Below the pieces are notes generated by a model, which was not told the origin of the DNA, searched no databases, and was given only the letters and a program-made list of their open reading frames with translations. Below, in pieces: positions 24,251 through 35,665 of a stretch of 64,000 nt of DNA. This DNA comes from Talpa occidentalis (lineage: Eukaryota; Chordata; Mammalia; Eulipotyphla; Talpidae): NCBI RefSeq assembly GCF_014898055.3, contig NW_023601104.1, positions 67,935,106-67,999,105 of the forward strand, read 5' to 3'. How positions within the stretch are numbered: position 1 is the stretch's first letter; each line of letters begins with the position of its first letter. A program made the translations under genes and the position numbers.

Positions 24251-26835
24251 TTGTGAAATAGGGTGATACCCTATATTTTTAACACTTGCATCTTTTTGTG
24301 GTTATATAAAATAAGTAATCCAACCTGTAATTAGGACAGTTGGCTATTACTCAAATGGGGACCTCAAGTTCCACCTGTTAACACCCAAATCCTGTGAAAA
24401 GGATAGTAATACCCAGTTAAACTTCTTTATTACCATGCTAGTTCTTTTTCTAGAAAATAAGAGAGCTGCTGATTTTTCTAGGAAAAGAGAGAGAGCTTTA
24501 TGCCCAGAGCAGAACATTAAATTCTAATTACCACACCCTTGGTATTTCAGTTTCTCCATCCCCCTTCTTTCTTACCTCTTCCAAGAGTTTGATACCTTTA
24601 TCCATGATACTTTCTTTCACAGACTCTGTGGTAGAATTTCACATTCTTAATAATTTTCATAAATTTTGCCTTTTGTAGGTTTTTGGGTTTTTTTACCTCC
24701 CCCCCCCCCTTTCTTGGTTATATTCCTTCCCTTTGCCACACAGCCTCTCTCTCTCAAAGTCTACTGCTGGGACAGAGTTAGAGAATGGCTAAAATTTTAG
24801 ATTGTGGCCTTTGAGAAAGGGGAGTGGGATTGTGATTTCTGAATGTTCCTGTTTAGCAATAATGATGACTTTTATATTCTAGGAACTGTATCTTTTTTGT
24901 ACCCTATATACCAAACCTCTGTCACTTCTAAGCTTCAAGGAATAGACTTAGTTAAGATTCCTTGAAAGTTATCTGGAAAATTTTGTTTCCAGAAGAGGGA
25001 ACCTTTGTGAAAAGAGGCATTTCTTTATTCACATTGTTTTGTGGGCAACAAAATCTTTAGATTTTGTTTTCTGAATCTCATTTTCTGAAATGAGACGTTT
25101 GCATCGGGTTTATGGCTTAATTGTTGTAGATTCTTGGGAAATAATAATTCAGTAGCTTGATCATGTGAATATATGGTATATAGGAAGACAAGAGACTTTG
25201 GAGATGAGACAGGTCATGTTTAAATATTGCTGACACCTCCTACTTCTGTGGAGTTTATAACTTCACTTGTTGGTATCTTTATTGAAAAATTAATATCTGC
25301 TTCCTACCATTAGTATAAAAATTAGCTAAAATGATATATCATCATGGTGGTCTCTGTTACTTTGGAAGGTTCAGTATGTTATTTTCCATCTCCATCAAGT
25401 GGACTGTGAGTTAGGATTCATTGCCTTGTTAAGGGAAAGAAATCCCACTTAAATTGGATTAAGGGGAAAGAAGCTCATTGAATCATGCAATGGGAAGTTC
25501 AAGGGGTGTTTGACTGGATGTTCAGCTGGATTTAGTAGTTAAAGTGTATCACTGAAACATCTTCACCTCATCCCCTCTCTCAATTCTCATGTTGTCTATG
25601 CTGGCTCCATTCTTGGGCAGTTTCTAAAACATGGTGGAACACGCAGCTATTACAAATTCCAGATATATGTGATTCTTATATCTTGCGATTCCAGGAAAAA
25701 GAGAGCAACTGCTTCTGCATCCACATAAAGACCTCTGGTCTTCTTTGTGTTGTGTGCCCACCCCAAGGTCTATTACTCTCTCCAGGGCATGGGGTGTCTT
25801 GATTGGCCAAGTCATATTTTCAAATTTTACCTGTATATGTGCACATGTGCTTTCAGGATATCTTCTGTGCATTTAGTTGGTTACTATGTTCTTGGACTGA
25901 AGTTCATGTTGAATTGCAGGGTCTGGGAACTGCCTGATATCATATACAACATTTTTGTATATATGTACTGAAAATTACTTTTTCCTGCATTAATGTTGCT
26001 CACTATGTTCTCTCTAATAAAGGGCTTAATCTATAAGATTATGCAAAGTATTTGGCTTATTACACTCTGCAAAATTTTGGGAAAACTTTAAGAAAGGTGA
26101 TTCCACAGCTATTTTGGGGAAGATCAAAGATTCTTTAGGATTCTGACACTTTTTATTTCTTCGATTGGGACTCTTCTTGAATGACATTTACCAAAAATGA
26201 AAACACTGGATTTTGAGACTTGGCTAAAATTATCTTTTTCATGTAAGGTTCAAATTAATCTTTTAATTTTAACTGATTAATTAACTAATTTTATGGAGGT
26301 TTCTGTGTTTGTAACTGATAGCTTACCAATTGTGGTGCAAACTGATAAACAATGAGTAGCAGCAGCTAGCTGTTCACATATTTATTCTTTTTTCTCAGGC
26401 ACAAGAAATTACTATAATGTACGACTACTTTTATTTTCAGTTATATAATTGTAAACAGGAGAGTGAATTCTGTTTTGTTGGAGCAGTTCAACATTGAACC
26501 ATTTCTCAAAGATCAAGATGGTGGTTTACTCAGAAATGGCAGAAACAAGTGGATTGTTACACTCCATCCCATTTTTCAAGGTTGCCTAGAACCAGGCAAC
26601 CTTGGTTCTAGGTTTGGGAGTTATGTATAGACTTTTATACCAATTAATCATGAATCTGGAGCTTGTTTCTTTTGGCTTTCTTAGTTCACAAACTGTCCTT
26701 TTTTCCTTTTTCAAAATTGGTTGTTTCTGCATAGGAATCTGATGCTTCAAATAAAGGTAGGAACAATGTGTGTTTAAAATGCATCTTTGGTTCACTCCAA
26801 AACATGAGAGACTTGGAAGGGATAGTGAAGAGTCT
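24251..26835. other. Unique intronic DNA
   Basis: About 2.6 kb with no recognised repeat. It contains a C11 run (24699-24709) and the overlapping inverted repeats at 26578-26612, reported separately. Confidence 0.5.
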
Positions 26836-26839
26836 CATC

Positions 26840-26935
26840 CTACCTCTTTTAGGGCAAACTAAGGCCCCAGCAGGCTAAATAACTTAACTAGGATCATAGA
26901 GCATGCACATAGACTTAAATAGCAAAGCCAGGGTT
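26840..26935 (-). repeat. MIR, antisense
   Basis: aaactaaggccccagcaggc, then aataacttaactaggatcat, then agcaaagccagggttaag. This is an antisense MIR core. Confidence 0.7.
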
Positions 26936-27009
26936 AAGGTCTTTCCTCCAACTGATATTTTTCCCCATTTATCCCACATTTTTCTCAATCAAAATTTTAA
27001 CAAATTATC

Positions 27010-27110
27010 CCAAGCAATTATTTTCATTATCACACAGCTCACATGTAAACCCTTTGAGGGCAAGATCCAAATTGATCTTTTTTCATTATCTTACGCCTAG
27101 TAGTAGTACT
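27010..27110 (+). repeat. L2 3' end scrap
   Basis: aaaccctttgagggcaagat followed by cattatcttacgcctagtag resembles the L2 3' terminus. Short and diverged. Confidence 0.5.
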
Positions 27111-27184
27111 AATTAATAGTGGTAGTATTTATAATAAGAATGGTAATTATAATAAAAATAAGAATAAAATAATAAACACTTTAA

Positions 27185-27320
27185 TGAAGCTTCCTATGGC
27201 TAGACATCACTCTTTGTACTTTGCTATACTTAATCCAAATTATAGCCCCAAGGGATGAATAAGGTTATTATTTTCATTTTACAGATGATGAAACTGAGGT
27301 CCAGATGTATAGGGCCTAGA
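27185..27320 (-). repeat. MIR, antisense
   Basis: aaggttattattttcatttt, then acagatgatgaaactgagg: the hallmark antisense MIR core. A further antisense MIR piece occurs at 27420-27530 (ggaaatggagctcagagagc, then gttaggatctaccttgattc). Confidence 0.82.
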
Positions 27321-27530
27321 AATGTACATTGAAGGCATTCAGTAAATATTTGCTGAATGAATAAGCCAAATTTCTAAAATGCTTTCATAGTTATTATATA
27401 ATATCATAACAGTTCAAGGGAGGGCATTATTTGGAGGAAATGGAGCTCAGAGAGCTCAAGAAGACAGACTGAGGTTAGAAGGAGAAATAGTAGTAGAGTT
27501 AGGATCTACCTTGATTCTGACCTTCTGACC

Positions 27531-30290
27531 CCATTAGTGTCATCACTGGATTTCTACCAAAGCACATCTAGAGGGGCAGTAGCTAGTGAGGCTCTGACGC
27601 AGTGTCTGGTTTTAGGACGGCCATTTCCAGCATTCTTTATTGCTTTCTGTAGATCCTATTTTCTCGCTGGTATCAATTTCTTTCTGCCTGAAGGACTTTG
27701 TTTAAAGAGTGTTTGTCTTTGTTCTGGCACAGTTAAGTTACTTGTGATCAATGGGATCCTGGAGAGGCTGCTTTTCAGCCTTTTCCAGAGCAGCCTGAGT
27801 CTGGGGCATTTTGGGAGACTTTTTCTGATATTTTATACAGTATACTTTCAACTCAGGACTGTGGGAATGCAAATTATCCCTAGCCCTATGTGAATGTAGG
27901 CCCATGTGGAGAGCAGAACTTAGTCAATGATTAGAGGGAATCCTGCAGATTTCCAAAGAGTTGGAAGCTTTTGCCTCCCTGAACTGTTGTCTCTGACGCC
28001 TTGTCTCAGCAAGATTCAAGAACCTCACTTGGGTTTCTACTTCCTGTACTACTCAAGGCAGTACCTGGAGTAAACTGGGATGGTGGTGGGACTCACTGCA
28101 TTTAGAATTTCCTTCCTTCAAGAATTATTATACTGCCTTTGTGCAGTGATGAATACAGTTGTTTTGGCATGTGGTCCATAGTTATTGATAGTGGGAGGGC
28201 AATTTCTGTAGCAATCAATCCCTCCTGGGCAGAAGTGGGAGTCCAGTGTCTTGCTTGAGGTTCCAAATGTTAGCATCTCAGCAATAATGCTACCCTCCCC
28301 CCATTTCTTAAGAACATAGTTATCACCCTCTAATTTCCTTTTACTTCCTCTCCTGGGTGCTCATAGTCAAGACAACATGGAATTTACTGGCAAAATGAAT
28401 TGCTGTTTGAAGCAGGCAGAGTATTTGCTTTTGCCTGTCAAACAGTAGTGAAAAATGGAACCACTTCTGCTCCCTCTCTGTCTTCTCACAGCACTAGAGA
28501 GAATCCGGAATGTTAAGATAGCTTCAGAAGCCAGGAGCTCATGGCCTGTAAACTAGCTCTGTGAGGCAAAGTCCACACCTGTTTGGTTTAACCTTGTGTC
28601 CCAAGATAAAACAAAGGAGTGGACACACACCAGGTCCATGGATGAATGAAAGAAGAAAAATATATAAATGAGCAGCACACAGAATTGTGAATTTGGGATT
28701 TATGCATATATAATTATGGGAAGGGGGTGATACTTGACTCCCTGTGAATTGTACTTATGAGGAAAAACCAGTTTGGGGTTTGTGAGTGTGTGTTTAGCTT
28801 GATTGTCAGTAGGCATCTCTGCCCTAGTTGCTTTTCCAGTATGAGCAGGTACGTTTGTTAACCAGCATGCTTTTCCACCAAGGGACTGGCTTTTACCATT
28901 TATGTGCCACCCCGGGGCAGTGTTTGTAAGAGGAGTCACCACGAAGGAGCCAATAGCCAGGTTAGAACATTTATCATAGCTCTGGTTACCACTGCTGAAA
29001 AGGAGGCAAACCTAACGAAAACAGATCGTCTTGGCTGGTTATTTTCATGGAATGGAAAGCGGTGACCTGTAAGGTAAATGGTGATTTTAGAAATAAGGAG
29101 ATATATGGGGAATAGGGGAGAGGTGATGTCTCTTTCTTGTCTGTCTCTGTGTACAGTCATGAATAAAGTAGGAGTTAAGCATTTTTCTGTCATGTCTTGA
29201 AATAGATTGAATGTCTCTTGAAATGCAAAAGCTAACTCTTGATTTTGTTATTTTTGAGGTCTCTTTTAGTGTGTTACCACCTTTTATTTTGGCATTGATT
29301 TTCTTGTCCTTTAATAAATAGTTGTCACTGTTTGCTGTAATTGTTTGTGATCAGCTGTTATGATTCCATTTGATGCCCTTTTGTAATTTATATTATCCAT
29401 TACTGCATTTGCTTGATGACTTAAGGTTGGGTCAGAAGCCATGAATGTAACAGGATACATTGTAATGCTACTTTAATAGCTTTAGAATCAGGCTTTAGAA
29501 AGTAGTACTTTGAGATTACTAAGCAAATACATTGGTTGAATTTAGCAATAAATCCACCCCCTCCCCCAAATCCTTAGACTCTTCTAGTCATTAATGTTCC
29601 TGGGGCTGCCACCTGGAAAGTGAATATTCTGAAGAGAAAGATAGCAACTTTTACTTCTGTAGCAAAAGAATACACAATGGTTTAAGGGGGTTCTTAATTG
29701 TATGATTTAAAGTGAGCAGCTATGTGTTATGTTGCTATAGTGATGAGATGGAATTGCATTGATTCACAGTTTGTCTTTAGTAAATAGTTTGGTAGCTTTC
29801 CTTCTCCCCTCCCTATTCTAAATTAATTATATACTTAAAGGGAAAAAGTCATGGCTCATATTGATGTTTTATAAGTTGAACAGATTGTTTTCATTTTGTG
29901 AACTAAATTGTGGGCTTGGGTGTGGTAAATGGAAATCTGCAGAAATGAACATTCTGTAAAGTAAGGTCATGACATAGATACTCATTGAATGTGAACTGTG
30001 TTTTGGGGAGGACAGAATGAGACCTGTAGGGACTCACTGCTGCTCTCTGGTTAGTTAATATAATAAATAGGTGTAAAACACATTGAAAGTGCTTGACATA
30101 TTGAAGAAGGTTGATAAATGAAAATTATTTTCTTTTTTAAAAGACTGATTTAAAAAAGATGTGACTCAATCTTTCAACACTTTCAGAAACAGCTCGATAA
30201 CCAAGGCAAAAGATGTAGTCCAAACCCATTTAAAAAAATAAAATAGAAGAGACTTAAGATGCAAATAAGTTTCCTTCCTTCTCTAATCCC
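27531..30290. other. Unique intronic DNA
   Basis: About 2.7 kb without recognised repeats. Open frames up to 118 codons (27537-27893, plus) show no family resemblance. Confidence 0.5.
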
Positions 30291-30299
30291 CACTTTAGT

Positions 30300-30620
30300 C
30301 TCTAAAAGGAACAGGTTTTTTTGGTATCTATTATTTTATCAGATGCTAATCACTTTCTTTGCATGTATAAATGAGTATATACTTACATTTATGATATACT
30401 GTATTTATTCTTCAACTTAGGCTCTTTACTTAATATACTTTAAACCCTTGAATATCAAGAAAACGGCCCCATTCTTTTTAATGGTTATATAATATTTCAT
30501 TACACGGCATCATGGATGATTTAACCAGTCCTGTATGGATAGCTCCCATATTTAGCCATTTGAGGACTTGGCTTTTAACAATATTTTTCAGAATAGGAAG
30601 TATAGCTATTCACCTCAACT
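30300..30620 (-). repeat. L1M fragment, antisense
   Basis: Contains ctttttaatggttatataat and atttcattacacggcatcat, which is the antisense of the L1 ORF2 end. Diverged. Confidence 0.6.
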
Positions 30621-32600
30621 CAGCTTTTCCAGGCTTGATATTTGAGTCAAAATGATAATTCAAAACAGAGCTTTTCTTGTTATGTCATTTACAACAAATT
30701 TTGCAAGAGAGGCTGTCTCTTTAGTGTCTAGTCTTGAACTACCCAGTAAAGCAATTACTGCTCTCATCTAATTATACAAAAAATTACAGAGCTGGGTGGA
30801 GTGGACACTTGGGATAATATCAGCTTCCTTCACACTTCCCTTTTGATGACTGAGGAATGACTTTTTGTTTTGACCTGGGCTGAAATCAAAAGTGTGGTTA
30901 TCCATGTATAGTAATTAAAGTTCAATAAAGGTTTTTCTTCACTGTTTGGTTCCTATAATTTCTGAATTGTTTGTTAAACTATAGGAAGGAATAACTTCCT
31001 CAGGAGCCTTAGCACATGGAGAGAAGTCACCAGTGAGAAAACAACTACTGTGGCTATTGGTATTTCCTATTTTGGTTGTTAGCTTTGTTTAATTAAGAAA
31101 TGATATATATTCACCAGTGATGGATGTTCTCCTGCTCAACACACATGCTCTTGTGTCCTTGGCAATGCCAGCGAATGTTCCCTCCATCTTTCCCTCTCAC
31201 TCCCCTCCCCCCATTCTCAAGATCTATAGATTAATTTTATTGTCTGAATGTTAGGCAGCTTTGAAGTGTATATTAAAAAGGAAAAAAAAAAACTTTTCCA
31301 GAGAGCACATGCTTCAACTTTGTACTTGGTCAAGGCTCTTACCTTTGTATGGCTTCTTAGCTTTCAGAAATGGTATCATTATCTACTTCTTCCCAGGTTA
31401 TCTGGGATTTCTGGAAGGACCTGGAATTTGATTGCCAAAGAAGCCTATTAACCAGCAGGAATAAGAACAAGTTCCTGGTATCTGTGATACCTTCCCTAAG
31501 TTTGATAGGCATATTCAATTGGCTGATGCTGGATCATTTATTCAGACATGGTCATCATTGTCCTCGGAGCAGCATGTACTTATATTCTAACATATTATAA
31601 CGATCTCAAAAAACTTCATTTTTCTTTTCCTTTTTCAATGGATATTTGCTTCTGAAGTAATGGTACCTTTATCTCACTGGGATTGATAACAGTATTCTGG
31701 TTATAATTTTGTAGTTCTCAGAATCATTGATTTCCTTCCAGCTGTCTGTAGTGTATATTGAGAGATATTTGAAGCAATAGGGTTTCAATTACATAAACTG
31801 TTGGGAGGTGTGGACCGGAAATAACCAGGATCTAATCTCATAGGACTATTATCAGCATTCAGACAATTTCATTAACTTCATTGATGACATCTTAACTTGG
31901 TCCTGGACAATCACATACCTCTTATAAATTCATATAATCATGTGTTTTCATTTGGTTCTGTAAGAAGTATTTGACTTTTTTATTGATTGATTGGAAAGAC
32001 CACAAACATTTCATCTTTTAAGAATAGAACCTCAGGAGTACATGCTTCAGAGAAAATTGCTGGAAATCTACTTTGAAGTTGTAAATATTCAGTGCCTAAG
32101 TTACATAGGACTAAATATGAAATATGCACATTTTTAAAAGTACCTGAAAGGAAAGAAGTTTGAAATTATACTGAGTTCAGCTTTATGAAAAGACAATACT
32201 ACATTGGAATACATCTTAAAATCATACCAAGTGCTAAGTTTCTTTCATGTGTGAGTATCCTGACTCTCCCTATTCTGGGTATATTTGTGATGCCTGTATG
32301 ACTTCTGATCAATAAAAGTGTAATTGAAACAGACCCAAATAAAAGATAATAGAACTTCCCACATTCTAACTGGCCCATGACCACTCGAAGAATGTCCAAG
32401 ATAATTTGCCTTCAGTGAACCAGAAGTTATCCAGAATTGTCTCAAGGATCATGAAGAATTTAAACCAAAACACTTTTAAAAAATTTGTCATCATGTTATC
32501 CATGTAGTGTGTTTGCATCCTTCTGGATACTCTTTCTCTTTGTGTTTTATCAAGATTGCATCTAGTATTACATTGAAATTTCTGTTTGTTGGCTGAAATA
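30621..32600. other. Unique intronic DNA
   Basis: No recognised repeat or gene in about 2 kb. Confidence 0.5.
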
Positions 32601-32611
32601 GAACAACTTTT

Positions 32612-32887
32612 TTTTTTTAAAGATTTATTTATTATTTATTTATTTATACAAGCACTGGGTACAGTCAGAAGCACGGGAGGTTGAGAGAATTCACCAGAGC
32701 CAGAGTGGGGAGCAGAACAGGCAGACTGACGAAGTACACTGCTGAGGGGAGCAGCGGGCGCTGCAGGAGAAGGACCTTCTGCACGCTATGTGGGACCCTC
32801 ACTGGGGCCGGGGATCGAGCCGGTGCTGCAGAGGCTGTGGCCAGCTTTGCAATCCAGCGCTCAACTGCTGCGCCACCGGGGAGGCCC
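32612..32887 (-). repeat. tRNA-headed SINE, copy 11, subfamily B
   Basis: Minus copy of the CpG-richer type: GGGTACAGTCAGAAGCACGG, GACGAAGTACACTGCTGAG and GGGACCCTC on the plus strand. The head reads GGGCCTCCCCGGTGGCGCAG on the minus strand. No clear target duplication. The tail is T10 then TTTATTTATTATTTATT (plus strand). Confidence 0.92.
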
Positions 32888-33089
32888 AAACTGTAATTTT
32901 TTATAAAAGAATATTAATGACTACTGTTTTTCAGGTATATACTCATGATTTGATGGGTTATTGAGATTTTCAACTTTGTAGTTTCTCTAGAATACTGACA
33001 CCTGCATGATACACTTATGAGAATTCATTATTCTTCTGAAACTATTCTATAGCCACCACAAATAGGCACATATGAAAATAGTAGCAACC

Positions 33090-33760
33090 TTTTATTAAGC
33101 ATTGACAAAAGTTTTACTTTACAGTTAATTCTTTCAATTCTGTAATGATATCTATGCATTGGTGCATGTGTGCACATGTGTGTGCTGACAAACTCAGTTT
33201 TGTTTTAGTGTTAACATAAATAGTGATACATATGGATCTTATACAAGTTAATTTCTTTCTCTGAATGCTAGATCTTCCCATGTCGATAACCACGGACATA
33301 AGTAATTCATTCTTTTTAACCATTCTTCAACTTAGCTGCACAGTGGAATCACTGTGGACCTTGAAAAAATATCTAAGTCTGGGCTCCAAATAACAGATTT
33401 TGACTTAATTGATATGGACTATAGCCTTGGCACCTGTATATTATAGGTGCAATATATATATATAGCCTTGGCACCTGTATATTATAGGTGCAATAACATT
33501 TATTAAAACATTCCTCTATTGAAGGACCCCTCGATGATTCTCTATCACAAATAGTGAATCCTGTTTTCTTTCTGTTTTGATGTTGTAGTAAATATCCTTA
33601 TAATATAGTTCTGTGCCCATGTATGAGTGAGTGTATCTATAGGTGAATCCCTAAATGTGGAACCTAGGAATTCTTAGATATGGATCAAAGGACAAGAACA
33701 TTAAAACAGCAGTAGAATCTGCCATATTGCCATGTGTGCCCTGAGGCATACAGTTGATTT
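33090..33760 (-). repeat. L1M fragment, antisense, with a nested MITE
   Basis: Pieces at 33090-33318 (e.g. tgaatgctagatcttccc) and 33510-33760 (agtaaatatccttataatat, then cctaaatgtggaacctagg and atggatcaaaggacaagaac) read as antisense L1M ORF2. The MER5A-like element at 33320-33495 lies between them. Confidence 0.6.
33320..33495 (+). mobile_element. MER5A-like hAT MITE with an internal tandem duplication
   Basis: cttagctgcacagtggaatc, then actgtggacc..ttgaaaaaatatctaag and tttgacttaattgatatgga match the order of MER5A. The 33-bp stretch beginning atagccttggcacctgta occurs twice, at 33421-33453 and 33462-33494, which lengthens the element. Confidence 0.72.
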
Positions 33761-35525
33761 TCCCTATGCAGGTTATTTTAGATTGCCCATGGTGGGGGCT
33801 GTGCCTGGCCCCCCAACCCATTTTTTTTCCATCTCACCCAGTTAAAAAAAGTTCTGATTCTGGAGGAAAATATATTTTAAGTGCCTGTGGAAGTTCCCAA
33901 TGTGAAGGCAGATTGGGGAAATTCCATGTCAAAGTTTTATTTCCCTAGGTTTTTCTAATGATGTGTCTTTGGAAGTTGGTTTTACAGGCTGACATGACAA
34001 AGTAATGCCTTCACTTGTCATCAGTAAAGGGTGTATGTGTCTCCTGAAGGGTTGGGGCAGTCTGGCTGAAAGCATATACCAACTCGAGCCACACAGAGCC
34101 TGCAACAGGTGGAGGTTGAGCACCTCTTTACTGCCTTATTTCTACACCTAACCTTGCTTTCAATTGAAACTTTTATTGTCCTCTTTCCATTTACCTCTCT
34201 TGAAGATTAACTGTGTAAAATTTGTAGGTAGAATTTTTATGAAGGCAGGGTGCTTCTTTCAAAGGGAGTTCCAGCTTCCATAATGTGACTCCTCCATCTG
34301 CCCTTATTGTTTCTGGGTGGCTGCTGCTTTGTCATGAGCACAAGTCATTAAGAACAGCCTGAGCATAGGTGTGGTGCTAGTGGTGCCCAAAATGAGCCCT
34401 TCTGAGCAGCAGGCGTTGGTGGAGAGACTCAGGATCCAGTCAACAACTCACCACATTGTAATTTTAAACCCAGTACACGGTTATACTTAACTTTGTACTT
34501 AACTTTCTATAAACATTTTTTACATTTGTAATGGCAAATAGTAGCTGTGTCCACATGCTTTCAGAATGATCTTTTGGAGGCGAAAGTGTAAAACCTGGTG
34601 GGTGCTTGAAGTAGGTTCTTTATCTTGGTGCTAATTCACAATTACTTTCCTGGGCAGACAAGATACCTTCAGACATGGAAAGTTAGAATAATAGGAGATG
34701 AGATCAGTGACCGAAGAGAATGTTAAGGGGACTCGGGTCAGTGTTGCAAATGCCACTGTGTCCCAGTGACTAAGGGGTGTGCTCTGTTTTCTCACAAGTT
34801 GGACTGAATTATTCAAACTGTTGACTGCTTCAAAATATATGGGAAAGTTAAGATTTTTAAAAATGCCTTTTATCAGGCTGCCCAAAAACCCCTCAGAGAA
34901 TTTCCCACCACTTGCAGATAAGCTGACTAACCTTCAGAGCCCTGGATCTAGTGATGACAAGTACCCTGTTGAGATTAAACCATCTCTCATTTCAGGAATT
35001 CACTCTGCTGATACACATAGGAATGTCAGAGAAAGGAATCTGGCTAACATATTTTCACCAAACAGTAGTGAACAAATATAAATCCTCCCTCCAGCTTTTT
35101 AATATAGTTCTCACTTCCTTTTGTAATGTCCATGTAGAATCCACCAAACATTGATGAAGGGTTTCAGGATGCTAGATGAGTCGAGGAGACATCATCTAAG
35201 CACTCTGGCTGCCTGTGAGCAGTTTCTCCCTGGTTGATTTTCCACTGCAATAATCCTTCACTCAGGACGAATGACCTGACATGCCTTTCTTAATTTGGTG
35301 GGAGAACTACACGATCCATTCCATTTTACTTTTTGCCTTGGCTCATTGGAAGCTCACACTAAAGTTTTGTGCTCCACCTTTCCTAGGCTTACGTCTCTTC
35401 ACCTACATTTCTCTTGGCTTCGCTCACCTTGATTTTTCTCTTTTATTCTGTGTGGAAGATTTGGGCTCACTATTTTAATTGTAAACCATCTCAATTAATT
35501 TTCTTATAAAACAAGGGAAGCAAAA
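33761..35525. other. Unique intronic DNA
   Basis: Nothing recognised. Confidence 0.5.
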
Positions 35526-35529
35526 ATAT

Positions 35530-35665
35530 GCACAACTTTTCTTCATTTTTACACATGATAAAACTGTCAGGGAATTCCAGTGTCTTTCCTAAAGTCACTC
35601 TGCAAAATAAATGGTTGTGTTGGTATCTGAACCTGGGTGGCAACTCTAGCTACTTGTGCCAGATC
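35530..35665 (-). repeat. MIR, antisense
   Basis: ttttacacatgataaaactg, then tttcctaaagtcactctg and tatctgaacctgggtggc. An antisense MIR core with the B-box end. Confidence 0.75.
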
